This document shows, one piece after another, positions 25,549 through 35,973 of a stretch of DNA of 39,066 nucleotides. The notes under the pieces were generated by a model that was given only the letters and a program-made list of their open reading frames with translations, did not search any database and was not told the origin of the DNA. A program made the translations under genes and the position numbers. The stretch is from Vibrio anguillarum (GTDB lineage: Bacteria > Pseudomonadota > Gammaproteobacteria > Enterobacterales > Vibrionaceae), in contig NZ_JAHGUP010000028.1 of NCBI RefSeq assembly GCF_001989995.2, positions 1 to 39,066 of the forward strand. Reading direction: 5' to 3'. Position 1 is the first letter of the stretch, and each line of letters starts with the position of its first letter.

Positions 25549-27033
25549 ATGATGTGGTTTCTTACCTGTGTCGCAGCCCTACTGGCCGGATACTTTATCT
25601 ACGGCGCTTTTGTAGAAAAAGTATTTGGTATTAACGAGAACCGTAAAACACCGGCCCACACCATGAGTGATGGCGTGGACTATGTTCCTATGTCGACCAA
25701 AAAAGTCTACTTGGTACAATTGCTTAATATTGCTGGCGTAGGCCCAATTTTCGGCCCAATCATGGGCGCACTCTATGGTCCTGCAGCAATGTTGTGGATT
25801 GTCGTCGGCTGTATTTTTGCAGGTGCGGTACATGACTACTTTTCAGGCATGTTGTCAGTACGCAATGGCGGCGCTTCAGTGCCCACCATTACAGGCCGTT
25901 ACCTAGGCAATGGCGCCAAACATTTTATGAACATTTTTGCCATTGTACTGTTACTGCTCGTGGGGGTTGTTTTCGTTTCAGCGCCGGCAGGAATGATCAC
26001 CAATTTGATTAACGAGCAAACGAGTCTAACGGTGAGCATGACCTCAATGGTGGTGATCATTTTCGCTTACTACATTCTCGCCACCATCGTTCCTGTCGAT
26101 AAAATCATCGGCCGTTTCTACCCACTGTTCGGCGCATTGTTGATCTTTATGTCGGTTGGCTTAATGACCGCGATTGCCCTTTCCAGTGAACACACTGTGA
26201 TGGGCGGTTTTGAAATGAGCGACATGTTCAGCAACATGAACCCGAACGACCTACCACTTTGGCCAGCGCTCTTTATCACGATTGCTTGCGGTGCTATCTC
26301 TGGTTTCCATGCAACTCAGTCGCCATTGATGGCTCGCTGTATGGAAAATGAAAAAAATGGCCGCTTCGTGTTTTACGGTGCCATGATTGGTGAAGGCATT
26401 ATCGCACTTATCTGGTGTGCGATTGCACTCTCTTTCTTTGGCTCATTGGAAGGATTATCAGAAGCGGTGAAAAACGGCGGCCCGGGTAACGTTGTGTACA
26501 GCGCATCCTTTGGCTTATTGGGCGTATTTGGCGGCATCATCGCCTTCTTGGGTGTGGTTATCCTACCGATCACCTCAGGCGACACTGCATTTCGCTCTAG
26601 CCGTTTGATCTTGGCTGAATATTTCAATATGGAACAAAAAACGCTGCGTAATCGCTTGTTCATGGCACTGCCGCTGTTTGTTTTGGGTGCCATTCTCACT
26701 CAAGTGGATTTCAGTATTATTTGGCGCTACTTCGGTTTTGCCAACCAAACCACAGCAGTAATGATGCTTTGGACCGCTTCCGCCTATTTACTACGCCATA
26801 ACAAACTGCATTGGATTGCGACTATCCCCGCGATGTTTATGACCACGGTTTGTGCCACCTTCATTCTTAATAACAGTGCATTAGGCTTTGGCTTACCGAT
26901 GCAAGCATCAACCATTGCCGGTATTTTGTTCTCACTGTCCGTAACCATATATGTAATTAGAATCTCCAAAGGTAAAGGCGACATCGAACTTACCGATGAA
27001 GAAAAACCGAAAGCAGTCACAGAAACTGCATAG
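25549..27033 (+). CDS. CstA-family transporter, probable pyruvate/carbon-starvation permease
   Basis: Polytopic inner-membrane protein of 494 residues with roughly a dozen hydrophobic segments. Family motifs are clear: GVDYVPMSTKKVYLVQLLNIAGVGPIFGP near the N-terminus, HDYFSGMLSVRNGG, GFHATQSPLMARCM and LPITSGDTAFRSSRL. It is about 200 residues shorter than E. coli CstA or BtsT (about 700), so it belongs to the short branch. E. coli BtsT is a pyruvate/proton symporter and CstA a peptide/pyruvate permease. Given BtsSR 4 kb upstream and BtsR-like repeats in its promoter, pyruvate uptake is the best guess. AAGGA lies 8 bases before the ATG. A terminator follows. Confidence 0.88.
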   Translation: MMWFLTCVAALLAGYFIYGAFVEKVFGINENRKTPAHTMSDGVDYVPMSTKKVYLVQLLNIAGVGPIFGPIMGALYGPAAMLWIVVGCIFAGAVHDYFSGMLSVRNGGASVPTITGRYLGNGAKHFMNIFAIVLLLLVGVVFVSAPAGMITNLINEQTSLTVSMTSMVVIIFAYYILATIVPVDKIIGRFYPLFGALLIFMSVGLMTAIALSSEHTVMGGFEMSDMFSNMNPNDLPLWPALFITIACGAISGFHATQSPLMARCMENEKNGRFVFYGAMIGEGIIALIWCAIALSFFGSLEGLSEAVKNGGPGNVVYSASFGLLGVFGGIIAFLGVVILPITSGDTAFRSSRLILAEYFNMEQKTLRNRLFMALPLFVLGAILTQVDFSIIWRYFGFANQTTAVMMLWTASAYLLRHNKLHWIATIPAMFMTTVCATFILNNSALGFGLPMQASTIAGILFSLSVTIYVIRISKGKGDIELTDEEKPKAVTETA

Positions 27034-27063
27034 TGTGAATGACGCTTCGCTTGCGTTATAGAA

Positions 27064-27096
27064 AAGGGCTTCCATTTGGAAGCCCTTCTTCTTTTA
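27064..27096 (+). terminator. CstA-family gene terminator
   Basis: AAGGGCTTCC, four-base loop, GGAAGCCCTT, then CTTCTTTTATT. Ten-pair stem with an imperfect T run, 30 bases after the stop. Confidence 0.8.
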
Positions 27097-27128
27097 TTGG
27101 TACGTCTAATTCAAATACTTTTTATTGA

Positions 27129-28091
27129 CTAGTCGATTTGCTTGATTTGCAGCTCTTTGGGCACTTCAAAAAACATGTTCTCTTCTCGTCCAAGCACTTC
27201 TTCAACCGATTGAGCACCAAGCTCTTTAATTCGATCTAGGATCTGATTCACTAATGCTTCGGGTGCCGATGCGCCGGCCGTGACGCCAACGGTTTTCTTG
27301 CCATCAAACCACGTTGGATCAATATCTTCAGGGCAATCAATCAAGTAACCCGGCGTTCCGAGCTTTTCCGCCAATTCTTTTAAACGCGTAGAGTTTGATG
27401 AGTTTTTCGAGCCCACCACCACCACCAAATCAACATCCAATGCAAGTTGACGCACCGCATCTTGGCGGTTTTGTGTCGCGTAACAGATATCATCTTTACG
27501 TGGTCCCTGAATATCCGGAAACACTTCACGCAATTTATCAATCACATCGGCTGTTTCATCCACCGACAAGGTGGTTTGGCTAACATAATGTAAATTAGTC
27601 GGATCTTTAACGATAGCTTTTAGCGATTCAACATCTTCCGGTTTTTCAACCAAGTACATGCCGCCTTTTTTACTGGCGTATTGGCCCATGGTTCCTTCCA
27701 CTTCAGGATGACCTGCATGGCCAATCAGCACTACTTCCATACTGCGGCGACTGGCTCGAGCCACTTCCATATGCACTTTAGTCACCAAAGGGCAAGTGGC
27801 ATCAAACACGGTTAATGCACGCGCTTTCGCTTCAAGTCTCACCGCTTGCGAAACGCCATGAGCAGAAAAGATCACAATATTGTCATCAGGTACTTCGTGT
27901 AAGTCCTCAACAAAAATGGCCCCGCGCTGCTTCAGCCCTTCCACCACAAAGCGGTTATGCACCACTTCATGTCGTACATAAATCGGAGGCTGATACAGCT
28001 CAAGTGCGCGTTCAACGATGCTGATCGCACGATCAACACCGGCGCAAAAACCACGAGGGTTGGCTAACAATATTTTCATTTCATTGCTCAT
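27129..28091 (-). CDS. ispH: 4-hydroxy-3-methylbut-2-enyl diphosphate reductase IspH (LytB)
   Basis: Last enzyme of the MEP isoprenoid pathway, producing IPP and DMAPP with an Fe-S cluster. 320 residues. The three cluster cysteines are visible in [22 protein letters not shown] and [11 protein letters not shown], along with the catalytic Glu/His neighbourhood ([22 protein letters not shown]). The start could be 28091 (MSNEMKILL) or 28079 ([10 protein letters not shown]), the latter matching the E. coli N-terminus; neither has a strong Shine-Dalgarno. Last gene of the ribF-ileS-lspA-fkpB-ispH run. Confidence 0.97.
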   Translation of the reverse strand: MSNEMKILLANPRGFCAGVDRAISIVERALELYQPPIYVRHEVVHNRFVVEGLKQRGAIFVEDLHEVPDDNIVIFSAHGVSQAVRLEAKARALTVFDATCPLVTKVHMEVARASRRSMEVVLIGHAGHPEVEGTMGQYASKKGGMYLVEKPEDVESLKAIVKDPTNLHYVSQTTLSVDETADVIDKLREVFPDIQGPRKDDICYATQNRQDAVRQLALDVDLVVVVGSKNSSNSTRLKELAEKLGTPGYLIDCPEDIDPTWFDGKKTVGVTAGASAPEALVNQILDRIKELGAQSVEEVLGREENMFFEVPKELQIKQID

Positions 28092-28117
28092 TGAATAGGG
28101 TTATCGCAAGTTGCCAA

Positions 28118-28549
28118 TTATTCTACAGACAAAATTTCAACATCAAAAATGACATCTTGTCCTGCAAGTGGGTGGTTAAAATCAACCGTCACCGAATCGC
28201 CCGCAATAGCGGTGATAATACCAGGAATTTCTAAGCCATCGCGGCCACTAAACGCCATAATCGTGCCAACTTCCACCTCAGTATTACCGGCAAATTTGGC
28301 GCGATCCATATGGTGGATGTTATCTGGGTTAGACAACCCAAACGCGTCTTCGGCTTTTAACTCAATGGTTTTGGATTCTCCGGCACTCAGACCGATTAAG
28401 CACAACTCAAAATTGTCGCTTAGACTGCCATCACCAATAACCAATTTAGCTGGTTTGCCCATATTATGAGTGCTATCCGCAATAGAGCCATCTTTTAATT
28501 TAATGGTGAAGTGTAGGGTTAACGCACTGTTTGCTTTTATCGTCGTCAC
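28118..28549 (-). CDS. fkpB: FKBP-type peptidyl-prolyl isomerase FkpB (SlpA)
   Basis: SlyD/FkpB-type cis-trans prolyl isomerase with chaperone-like flap, 143 residues, cytosolic. The N-terminal LTLHFTIKLKDGSIADST, the GDGSLSDNFELCLIGLSAGE stretch, the EDAFG motif and the C-terminal DFNHPLAGQDVIFDVEIL are typical. It precedes ispH by 26 bases on the same strand, a pairing conserved in gammaproteobacteria. Upstream is a 168-bp gap with a lspA terminator, so it may also have its own promoter. Confidence 0.93.
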   Translation of the reverse strand: MTTIKANSALTLHFTIKLKDGSIADSTHNMGKPAKLVIGDGSLSDNFELCLIGLSAGESKTIELKAEDAFGLSNPDNIHHMDRAKFAGNTEVEVGTIMAFSGRDGLEIPGIITAIAGDSVTVDFNHPLAGQDVIFDVEILSVE

Positions 28550-28660
28550 GTGATTTCTCTTTATTTATTTTAGTGTGGAGACAAGGCATCCATAACGACA
28601 TAAAAATGCCCGTTTTTAGTACGCCTATCGCCACCGTATTTTTAGAGATGAAGAGTAAAC

Positions 28661-28693
28661 AAAAAGCGCCACCTGAATCAACAGACAGCGCTT
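28661..28693 (-). terminator. probable lspA terminator
   Basis: On the minus strand AAGCGC, an 18-base loop, GCGCTT then TTT, shortly after the lspA stop. The stem is short and the loop long, so it may be only partly effective and allow read-through to fkpB. Confidence 0.55.
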
Positions 28694-28717
28694 AGGGTTA
28701 TTCAACTATTTTAGCCA

Positions 28718-29227
28718 TTATGAGTGCGCATCGTCTTTTTTACGAAAGCCATCAAGGATAATCATTGCTGCACCAAGGCAAATGGCACTGTCAGCCAAGT
28801 TAAACGCTGGCCAGTGATAATTGCCCCAGTAGAAATCAAGATAATCAACCACAAAACCGTGCACGATACGATCAAACACGTTGCCGATTGCGCCACCAAT
28901 AATCATGGCATAAGCGATATTATGCCACTTCTCTTGCGCAGGCAGCTTACTCATCCAGTAAGTGAGGAGCCCCGTCACCGCAAAGGCAATAGCGGTAAAC
29001 AACCAACGTTGCCAACCCGCTTGATCGCCTAAAAAGCTAAATGCCGCACCATAGTTATGTACATAAAGTAGGTTAAAAAAAGGCATTACTTCGATGCGAT
29101 TTGCCCAACCATACCCCATGTTATCCATGACCATCAGCTTTATACCGACATCAAGGGTAAAGACCAGAAGCGCTAGCCATAGCCAGCGAACTCCTGATTG
29201 TTTCCAAGTAAGCGTCTGCTCTGCCAT
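28718..29227 (-). CDS. lspA: Lipoprotein signal peptidase LspA (signal peptidase II)
   Basis: Inner-membrane aspartyl protease that cleaves prolipoprotein signal peptides after lipidation. 169 residues with four hydrophobic segments. The catalytic Asp pair lies in [17 protein letters not shown] and [11 protein letters not shown]. Starts at MAEQTLTW, 17 bases after the ileS stop with GGGA upstream; the ileS-lspA pairing is conserved. It would process BamD and the DUF2799-like lipoprotein encoded in this window. Confidence 0.96.
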   Translation of the reverse strand: MAEQTLTWKQSGVRWLWLALLVFTLDVGIKLMVMDNMGYGWANRIEVMPFFNLLYVHNYGAAFSFLGDQAGWQRWLFTAIAFAVTGLLTYWMSKLPAQEKWHNIAYAMIIGGAIGNVFDRIVHGFVVDYLDFYWGNYHWPAFNLADSAICLGAAMIILDGFRKKDDAHS

Positions 29228-29244
29228 ATTGAATCCCAATATTA

Positions 29245-32103
29245 TTAAGCGAACTTACGAACTTCGCCTTCACCATCCACGTTCGACACACAACGGCCAC
29301 AAATAGTTTCATGACCAGTGATAGTGCCAACGTCAGGAGTATGATGCCAACAGCGATCGCACTTCTCTGCTTCGGTTGCGCTCACCAACACAAACAAACC
29401 TGCAGTTTCCGTTGCTTGTGCCGCATCGCTTTTCTCAGCCAGAGGCTTCACTATCGCTTTTGATGTCAGCAGTACAAAACGCAGTTCATCTTCAAGCTTG
29501 TTTAACTGAGCCACTAAAGCGTCATCAGCAAACAGCACCACTTCAGCTTGTAATGAGCCACCAATGATTTTTTCACTGCGAGCAGTTTCAAGCAACTTGT
29601 TCACCGAGCTACGAACTTTTTGCATCTCTGCCCAAAATTCATTGTTCAACTCTTCGCCTTCAGTTAACCCAAACAGACCTTCAAACCACTCACCCGTGAA
29701 GACAAATTTTTCACGCGGCTCGCCATTAGCTTGCATCGCTGGCATTTCGTTCCAAATTTCATCAGCCGTAAATGACATGATCGGTGCCATCCAACGAACC
29801 AAAGCCTCAACGATGTAATACAGCGCCGTTTGACAGCTACGCTGTGCATGTGCACCTTGTTTAGCGGTGTATTGGCGATCTTTAATCACATCAAGGTAGA
29901 ACGAACCCATTTCAATTGAGCAGAAGTGCATCAAACGTTGGATCACGCCATGCGTATTATACTCTTCATATGCTTTGACAATTTCTTGTTGCGCCGCAAA
30001 GGCACGACCTACGGCCCAGCGATCCAGCGACACCATCTCGTCAGCTGCAACCATATCCGTTGCTGGGTTAAACCCATTGAGGTTGGCTAAGAAGAAACGT
30101 GCTGTATTACGGATACGGCGATAAGCATCCGCCGAACGTTTTAGAATTTCGTCAGAAACCGCCACTTCACCAGTGTAATCAGTCGATGCAATCCATAGAC
30201 GCAGGATGTCTGCACCCAGTTTATTGGTGACATCTTTTGGCGCAACCACGTTGCCGATTGATTTTGACATCTTGCGGCCATGACCATCGACCACAAAGCC
30301 ATGCGTCAATACTTGTTTGTAAGGCGCAGCACCTTTCATTGCTACCGATGAAATCAATGAAGATTGGAACCAACCACGATGCTGATCTGAACCTTCAAGG
30401 TACAGATCTGCACCGTGGCCATTGAACTCTTCACGCTTATCAACAACGGCGTAGTGAGTCACACCAGAGTCGAACCACACATCCAGTGTATCGAGTACTT
30501 TTTCGTAATGCTTGGCATCTTCCTCGCCCAAGATCTCAGCAGTGTCGGCATCCCACCACGCTTGAATCCCTTTTTGTTCTACCAATTGCGCCACTGTTTC
30601 AATCAGCGCAGGGCTATTAGGATGAAGTTCTGCCGTCTCTTTATGCACAAATAGCGCAATCGGTACACCCCAAGTACGCTGACGAGAAATACACCATTCA
30701 GGACGACCTTCAATCATTGCTTCGATGCGGCTTTGACCCCATTCCGGCATCCATTGTACGCCTTTGATCGATTCTAGAGCTTGGGCGCGCAGACCGGCTT
30801 GTTCCATAGAGACAAACCATTGTGGTGTTGCACGGAAAATGATTGGGGTTTTATGACGCCAGCAATGAGGATAACTATGCTCGTAGGCATGGTGGTGCAA
30901 CAAAGCACCTTTTTCTTTCAGTACTTCAAGTACAGAGTCATTCGCTTTAAACACATGTTGACCAGCAAATAGCTCGGTGTCTGCTAGATATACGCCGTTT
31001 GAACCGACAGGGTTGGCTACTTCAAGACCGTATTGCTGACCGACCACGAAGTCTTCTTGACCATGACCAGGAGCAGTATGAACGACACCAGTACCCGATT
31101 CAGTAGTTACGTGCTCACCCAAAATCGCAGGTACAGTAAATGCGTAAAATGGATGATTAAAAGACATTAGTTCTAGGTCTGCACCTCGGCAAAAACCAAG
31201 ATTGTGGTAATGACTGATACCAGCACGATCCATGACACTTTTTGCAAGTTCTGACGCAACGATAATGCGTTCAGCAGGGCGTTCACCGTCTGCTTCAATT
31301 TGCAGCAAAACATATTCAAGATCATCACGTAAGCAGACTGCGCGGTTAGCTGGCAAGGTCCAAGGTGTGGTTGTCCAAATTACAATCGACACTTGACCGT
31401 GGCCGGCGTGATCAGCCGCGAGCGTGAACTTTTCAAGCAGCGCCGCTTCATCGGCTGCTTTGAATCGTACGTCAATCGAAGGTGACACTTTATCTTTGTA
31501 TTCAACTTCCGCTTCAGCCAGTGCTGAACCACAATCAGTACACCAGTGAACGGGTTTGAAACCTTTCAGCAGGTGGCCTTTATCGGCAATTTTACCCAAT
31601 GCGCGAATAATGTTCGCTTCGGTGGCGAAATCCATGGTGCGATAAGGTTTATCCCACTCACCCATGATGCCCAAACGCTTAAAGCTCTCTTTCTGGCCTT
31701 CCACTTGACCTGCTGCATATTCACGGCATTTTTCACGAAACTCAGCCGCGGTCACTTTCTGGCCCGGTTTGCCGACTTTTTTCTCTACCATCAATTCGAT
31801 AGGTAGGCCGTGACAGTCCCAACCTGGGATGTAAGGCGCGTCAAAACCAGATAAGGTTTTCGATTTGATAATAATGTCTTTAAGAATCTTATTCAGTGCG
31901 TGACCAATATGAATATCACCGTTGGCATAAGGAGGGCCATCGTGCAATACGAAAGATTTTTTGCCTTTTTTGGCTTTACGGATTTCGCCGTAAAGATCTT
32001 CTTGATACCAACGCTTTAACATTTCTGGCTCACGTTTAGCCAGATCGCCACGCATTGGAAACCCTGTTTCAGGTAGGTTCAGGGTATCTTTATAATCACT
32101 CAT
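29245..32103 (-). CDS. ileS: Isoleucyl-tRNA synthetase
   Basis: Class I aminoacyl-tRNA synthetase, 952 residues (E. coli 938). Class I motifs: HIGH in [16 protein letters not shown] and KMSKS in [12 protein letters not shown]. The editing CP1 domain contains [15 protein letters not shown]; the anticodon-binding region follows; the C-terminal zinc-finger has Cys pairs CDRCWHH and CGRCVSN, typical of the bacterial form. Located between ribF and lspA as in E. coli. Confidence 0.98.
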   Translation of the reverse strand: MSDYKDTLNLPETGFPMRGDLAKREPEMLKRWYQEDLYGEIRKAKKGKKSFVLHDGPPYANGDIHIGHALNKILKDIIIKSKTLSGFDAPYIPGWDCHGLPIELMVEKKVGKPGQKVTAAEFREKCREYAAGQVEGQKESFKRLGIMGEWDKPYRTMDFATEANIIRALGKIADKGHLLKGFKPVHWCTDCGSALAEAEVEYKDKVSPSIDVRFKAADEAALLEKFTLAADHAGHGQVSIVIWTTTPWTLPANRAVCLRDDLEYVLLQIEADGERPAERIIVASELAKSVMDRAGISHYHNLGFCRGADLELMSFNHPFYAFTVPAILGEHVTTESGTGVVHTAPGHGQEDFVVGQQYGLEVANPVGSNGVYLADTELFAGQHVFKANDSVLEVLKEKGALLHHHAYEHSYPHCWRHKTPIIFRATPQWFVSMEQAGLRAQALESIKGVQWMPEWGQSRIEAMIEGRPEWCISRQRTWGVPIALFVHKETAELHPNSPALIETVAQLVEQKGIQAWWDADTAEILGEEDAKHYEKVLDTLDVWFDSGVTHYAVVDKREEFNGHGADLYLEGSDQHRGWFQSSLISSVAMKGAAPYKQVLTHGFVVDGHGRKMSKSIGNVVAPKDVTNKLGADILRLWIASTDYTGEVAVSDEILKRSADAYRRIRNTARFFLANLNGFNPATDMVAADEMVSLDRWAVGRAFAAQQEIVKAYEEYNTHGVIQRLMHFCSIEMGSFYLDVIKDRQYTAKQGAHAQRSCQTALYYIVEALVRWMAPIMSFTADEIWNEMPAMQANGEPREKFVFTGEWFEGLFGLTEGEELNNEFWAEMQKVRSSVNKLLETARSEKIIGGSLQAEVVLFADDALVAQLNKLEDELRFVLLTSKAIVKPLAEKSDAAQATETAGLFVLVSATEAEKCDRCWHHTPDVGTITGHETICGRCVSNVDGEGEVRKFA

Positions 32104-32166
32104 CGATTCTTAATTCCGTTATATTGGGCGACGTTAGACATGATATTAATCGGTGGAATAATCCGA

Positions 32167-33102
32167 CTAATTCTTTAGCTGATGCAACCACACCCTTGCC
32201 GCATCAGCATCCAATTCAATTTGTTGCTTTAACGCTCCAAAAGATTCAAATTTCTTTTCATCTCGAAGCTTATGTAAAAGTGCCACTTCTAGCTGTTTGC
32301 CATATAAATTGGCATAAAAGTCAAACAAGTGTACTTCAAGTTGTTGGCGAACCCCGTTGACTGTTGGCCTATTACCAATATTGGCAATTCCTCCGATAGG
32401 CGAGTTATCAAGGCCATAGACATTGACGACGTAAACACCAGAGACCGGTGAAACACAGCGCTTAAGCGGAATGTTCGCTGTAGGAAAACCAATGGTTCGC
32501 CCTAACTTTTGACCATGCGACACTCGACCACTGATACCGTAATCACGACCGAGCATCTGCTTAGCTAACACTAAGTCATCGCTTGCTAAAGCGTTACGAA
32601 TAGCAGTACTACTCACTCTTTGTTGTTGCAAGCAAAAACTGTGGGTACTTACCACCTCAAAACCGAACTGTTGCCCAGCTTGCTGCAGCATACTGAAATT
32701 ACCTTGGCGATTTTTACCAAAACAAAAATCATCACCAATCACCAGAAACTTAACACCCAACTGAGCGACCAACAAGTCACGAATAAAAGCTTCTGCCGTT
32801 AAATTAGCAAAGTGCTGGTTAAAATTCACACATAACAATCTGTCAACCGACTGCTTGTTCAATTGCACAAATTTATCACGTAATCGAGTTAATCGAGCTG
32901 GTGCATTGTGCTTGGCAAATAATTCTAATGGCTGTGGTTCAAACGTCATGACCACCGAAGGTAAACCCAATAATTGCGCTTTCTTGGATACTTGCTTCAA
33001 AACTTGCTGATGTCCTAAATGAACACCATCAAAGTTTCCGATGGTTAATACACAGCCATGATGCTGTGGCTTGATATTGTGAATGCCGCGAATCAATTCC
33101 AT
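32167..33102 (-). CDS. ribF: Bifunctional riboflavin kinase / FAD synthetase RibF
   Basis: Converts riboflavin to FMN and FAD. 311 residues. N-terminal adenylyltransferase domain with TIGNFDGVHLGHQ and GDDFCFGKNRQGN; C-terminal flavokinase domain from about 185 with GRTIGFPTANI, GVYVVNV and EVHLFDF. I start at MELIRGIHN (33102) by family alignment; the Shine-Dalgarno is weak. It lies between murJ (71-bp gap) and ileS (63-bp gap) on the same strand. Confidence 0.96.
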   Translation of the reverse strand: MELIRGIHNIKPQHHGCVLTIGNFDGVHLGHQQVLKQVSKKAQLLGLPSVVMTFEPQPLELFAKHNAPARLTRLRDKFVQLNKQSVDRLLCVNFNQHFANLTAEAFIRDLLVAQLGVKFLVIGDDFCFGKNRQGNFSMLQQAGQQFGFEVVSTHSFCLQQQRVSSTAIRNALASDDLVLAKQMLGRDYGISGRVSHGQKLGRTIGFPTANIPLKRCVSPVSGVYVVNVYGLDNSPIGGIANIGNRPTVNGVRQQLEVHLFDFYANLYGKQLEVALLHKLRDEKKFESFGALKQQIELDADAARVWLHQLKN

Positions 33103-33173
33103 TAGAAAATGCTTAAAACCTATAGTTCTCAATTAGCAAGGTGCGAAACCGACGGATTATATACTAATCACCA

Positions 33174-34736
33174 TTAATCTGTCGCCGCTTTTAAGTCTTT
33201 TAAACGCACGCCAAGCACGGCTAGGCAAAGCAAATAACTGACCGCACCGATACTGATCAGCATCACCAATGATGTAGCCCTCTGTGTCAGGCTCCACTCT
33301 AGCCACGTTGACATTTCTTCCAATTGCCAAACAATGACCACAACCATCGCACTGCTGGCCACCATTAAGCGAATAATAAAACCAATAGTTTTACGGGTGA
33401 TCTGATACACCCCTTGCACATGTAACCCTCTGTAAAGCAGTGCCATGTTGATAAAAGCAGATAATGACGTAGCTAACGCCAAACCAACATAACTTAAATG
33501 CCACGCTAAAAGCGCATTGAAGACCATATTAGAGATCATGGCGATAATGCCATAACGAACTGGCGTTTTGGTGTCTTGCCGAGAGTAGTACCCTGGTGCA
33601 AGCACTTTGATCAGCATAAAACTGATCAAGCCCAAACCAAATGCATAGAGTGACAACGCCGTTTGATTGACATCATTCGGGGTAAACTCACCTCGCATAA
33701 ATAGCACCATAAGCATCGGTTTTGCCAACACAATCAGGCCTAACATCGCAGGAAAACCGAGCAGACAAACCATACGAATACCCCAATCCATGGTTTGCGA
33801 AAATCCTTCGCTGTGGGCATCAACATGTTTACGGGATAATGCAGGCAAAATAACGGTAGCGATCGCAATACCAAATAAGCCTAACGGAAATTCTAGCAAA
33901 CGGTCTGAATAGTAAAGCCAGCTGATGGAGCCCGTTTGTAAGAAGCTGGCAATGAAGGTGTCCAGCAATAAGTTAATTTGACTGACCGATACCCCAAAAA
34001 GAGCGGGCAACATCAAAGTGCGAATTTTCACAACCCCCGGTTCATTCCAGCCCCATTGAGGCCAAACCAATAAACCTGCTTTGAGCAAAAATGGAATTTG
34101 GAATAAAAACTGGACCAATCCCCCAAGAAGGACACCAATCGCCAAGCCAATTTCCGGTTGCTGTAAGTGCGGCGACAAAAACCAAGCGCAACCGATGATC
34201 ATCACATTCAAAAAGACAGGGGTAAAAGAAGAGACGGCAAATTTGCCTAAGGTATTGAGAATCGCTCCTGATAAAGCAACAAAAGTGATGAACCATAAGT
34301 AAGGAAAAGTGATTTTTAATAATAAACTCGCAAGCTCAAACTTATGCGCATCAGGACCATCATTAAGCCAATCTAAAAACCATCCGGCCCCAAACAGTGC
34401 CGTCACGGCACCAGAACATAAGATGCCAACGACCGTTACTAAGGTCACAATCACTCCGAGTGTGCCTGATGCTTTGGCGATGAGCTCACGTGTTTTATTG
34501 AGGTCTCCAGATGAATGATATTCGGTCAATACCGGTACAAACGCTTGAGAAAAAGCCCCTTCGGCAAATAGCCGACGTAAAAAGTTAGGAATTTTATTAG
34601 CAAAGAAAAAAACATCGGCACTCGCACCTGCCCCCATCAAATTCGCAACAACTACGTCACGAACTAGGCCCAACACACGAGAAATCAACGTCATAGCACT
34701 GACAATCAAGCCAGATTTGAGTAGGCGTTTGCTCAC
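33174..34736 (-). CDS. murJ: Lipid II flippase MurJ (MviN)
   Basis: Inner-membrane MOP-superfamily flippase that moves lipid II to the periplasmic side; essential for peptidoglycan synthesis. 520 residues with about 14 hydrophobic segments. Family motifs: SRVLGLVRDVVVA, FFFANKIPNFLRRLFAEGAFSQAFVPVL and the LAPGYYSRQDTKTPVRYGI loop. I choose the GTG start at 34736 (MSKRLLKSG) because GAGGT lies 5 bases upstream; an upstream TTG extends it by six codons but overlaps that site. First gene before ribF; divergent from rpsT. Confidence 0.96.
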   Translation of the reverse strand: MSKRLLKSGLIVSAMTLISRVLGLVRDVVVANLMGAGASADVFFFANKIPNFLRRLFAEGAFSQAFVPVLTEYHSSGDLNKTRELIAKASGTLGVIVTLVTVVGILCSGAVTALFGAGWFLDWLNDGPDAHKFELASLLLKITFPYLWFITFVALSGAILNTLGKFAVSSFTPVFLNVMIIGCAWFLSPHLQQPEIGLAIGVLLGGLVQFLFQIPFLLKAGLLVWPQWGWNEPGVVKIRTLMLPALFGVSVSQINLLLDTFIASFLQTGSISWLYYSDRLLEFPLGLFGIAIATVILPALSRKHVDAHSEGFSQTMDWGIRMVCLLGFPAMLGLIVLAKPMLMVLFMRGEFTPNDVNQTALSLYAFGLGLISFMLIKVLAPGYYSRQDTKTPVRYGIIAMISNMVFNALLAWHLSYVGLALATSLSAFINMALLYRGLHVQGVYQITRKTIGFIIRLMVASSAMVVVIVWQLEEMSTWLEWSLTQRATSLVMLISIGAVSYLLCLAVLGVRLKDLKAATD

Positions 34737-34766
34737 TATTACCTCGAAAAACAAGCCAAAACGTCA

Positions 34767-34775
34767 TTATCCACA
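34767..34775 (+). promoter_or_regulatory. perfect DnaA box in the murJ-rpsT divergent region
   Basis: TTATCCACA lies 31 bases upstream of the murJ start codon. Second perfect copy noticed in the window. It may be chance or DnaA-linked control. Confidence 0.4.
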
Positions 34776-34814
34776 GCAACACATAAGGAATGTCAGTGCG
34801 AGATCAGATAAGTA

Positions 34815-34946
34815 TTAGCATTGGAAAAAAAATACTGTTAGAATCCCCGCATCTTAACCGCGATGACCTTCCTATACCAAAATTTGTTTGGCCTAGAACG
34901 GTTTTTGCACAAATCATTTGACAATTGAGAGCAAATAAGGGATATT
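34815..34946 (+). promoter_or_regulatory. rpsT tandem promoters
   Basis: P1: TAGAAT at 34839-34844 followed by CCCCGC, with a weak -35 near 34815. P2: TTGACA at 34918-34923, 17 bases, GATATT at 34941-34946 followed by CCCCGCCC. Both have GC-rich discriminators, as expected for stringently controlled ribosomal-protein promoters. E. coli rpsT also has two promoters. Confidence 0.65.
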
Positions 34947-34993
34947 CCCCGCCCTTAAATTGTCACCGAACTAAGTTTTTGGGAGTTAGACCC

Positions 34994-35254
34994 TTGGCAA
35001 ATAGTAAATCTGCTAAGAAGCGCGCTATCCAAGCTGAGAAACGTCGTCAGCATAATGCTAGCCGTCGTTCTATGATGCGCACTTACATGAAGAAAACCAT
35101 CGCAGCTATCGCAGCTGGCGATAAAGAAGCTGCAACTGCTGCATTTGCTGCAGTTACACCAATCCTTGACCGTATGTCGACTAAAGGTCTTGTTCACAAG
35201 AACAAAGCTGCTCGCCATAAGTCTCGTTTCGCTGCAGCAATCAAAGCTCTATAA
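34994..35254 (+). CDS. rpsT: 30S ribosomal protein S20
   Basis: 86-residue primary 16S-binding protein. Starts [20 protein letters not shown] after the initiator, highly basic throughout, ending [11 protein letters not shown]. The start codon is TTG at 34994, preceded by GGGAG at 8 bases. E. coli rpsT likewise uses UUG, which is needed for its translational autorepression. No ATG gives the correct N-terminus. Divergent from murJ, as in E. coli. Confidence 0.97.
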   Translation: MANSKSAKKRAIQAEKRRQHNASRRSMMRTYMKKTIAAIAAGDKEAATAAFAAVTPILDRMSTKGLVHKNKAARHKSRFAAAIKAL

Positions 35255-35280
35255 TTTAGACTTGGTTCCAAGCGAAAATA

Positions 35281-35306
35281 AAAACCGGCCAAGGCCGGTT
35301 TTTTTA
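35281..35306 (+). terminator. rpsT rho-independent terminator
   Basis: AAAACCGGCC, AA, GGCCGGTTTTTTT: a very strong GC stem with tiny loop and a T run, 26 bases after rpsT. Confidence 0.93.
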
Positions 35307-35350
35307 TATCTGCAGCGTCGAGTAAAGTATTTACTCTAATTTCAATATAA

Positions 35351-35391
35351 AAAAATCCGAACTATGTTACTGAAACATAATTTCGGATTTT
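35351..35391 (-). terminator. hlyU terminator
   Basis: On the minus strand AAAATCCGAA, an inner ATGTT/AACAT stem, then TTCGGATTTTTTT, shortly after the hlyU stop. The A-rich side also makes it function weakly in the plus direction. Confidence 0.85.
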
Positions 35392-35406
35392 GTGTTTTTC
35401 AAAACA

Positions 35407-35700
35407 CTAGCGGCAGTATAAACCGTGTAACAACTCAATCATCGCCTTGATCTCATGGCTGCTGAGTGTGTAGTAAACCGTTTGAGCTTCTTTTCTCGTA
35501 TCCACTAACCCATCTCTTCTTAACCAAGCAAGATGCTGCGAAAGTGCCGATTGACTTAATTCTAATTTCCCACATAGCTCACCAACCGACAGTTCTTGAT
35601 TGTGTAATAAACACAATATTTGTAGGCGTCTTTCGTTAGCCATAGCCTTTAACAACACCACTGCTTTAGCGGAATTTTTTTCCATTTCTTGTAGGTTCAT
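35407..35700 (-). CDS. hlyU: ArsR/SmtB-family transcriptional activator HlyU
   Basis: 97-residue winged-helix regulator. In V. cholerae and V. vulnificus HlyU activates haemolysin/RTX toxin genes, in the latter by displacing H-NS. The sequence MNLQEMEKNSAKAVVLLKAM, ERRLQILCLL, GKLELSQSALSQHLAWLRRDGLV and AMIELLHGLYC is HlyU-like. The ArsR metal-binding ELCVCD motif is absent; Cys residues remain in ILC, ELC and the C-terminal LYC, and a redox switch has been described for V. cholerae HlyU. I start at ATG 35700, with AGGGAG seven bases upstream. No toxin gene is nearby. Confidence 0.93.
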   Translation of the reverse strand: MNLQEMEKNSAKAVVLLKAMANERRLQILCLLHNQELSVGELCGKLELSQSALSQHLAWLRRDGLVDTRKEAQTVYYTLSSHEIKAMIELLHGLYCR

Positions 35701-35973
35701 GAATAAGCTCCCTTGGAACAACTTCTTACATCAAACACATCACAAGTTTGCATCTTCCTTAACCCAACAGGTTATGAGTTTATAAGTAAGGTTAGTACCT
35801 TTTCTACGTAGTTTAATTGTTATACCGTTTATGACGGCAACCATTCAATAGAGCGTCAATAACGGCATCAGAAGGCGTATGACCAGTTTAGATTAGTATT
35901 ACTTGGCAAGCGATAATTAATAATATTGCTAGATAATGAGATAGTAATCTATTTATCGTTAGTAGTGAAAGCA

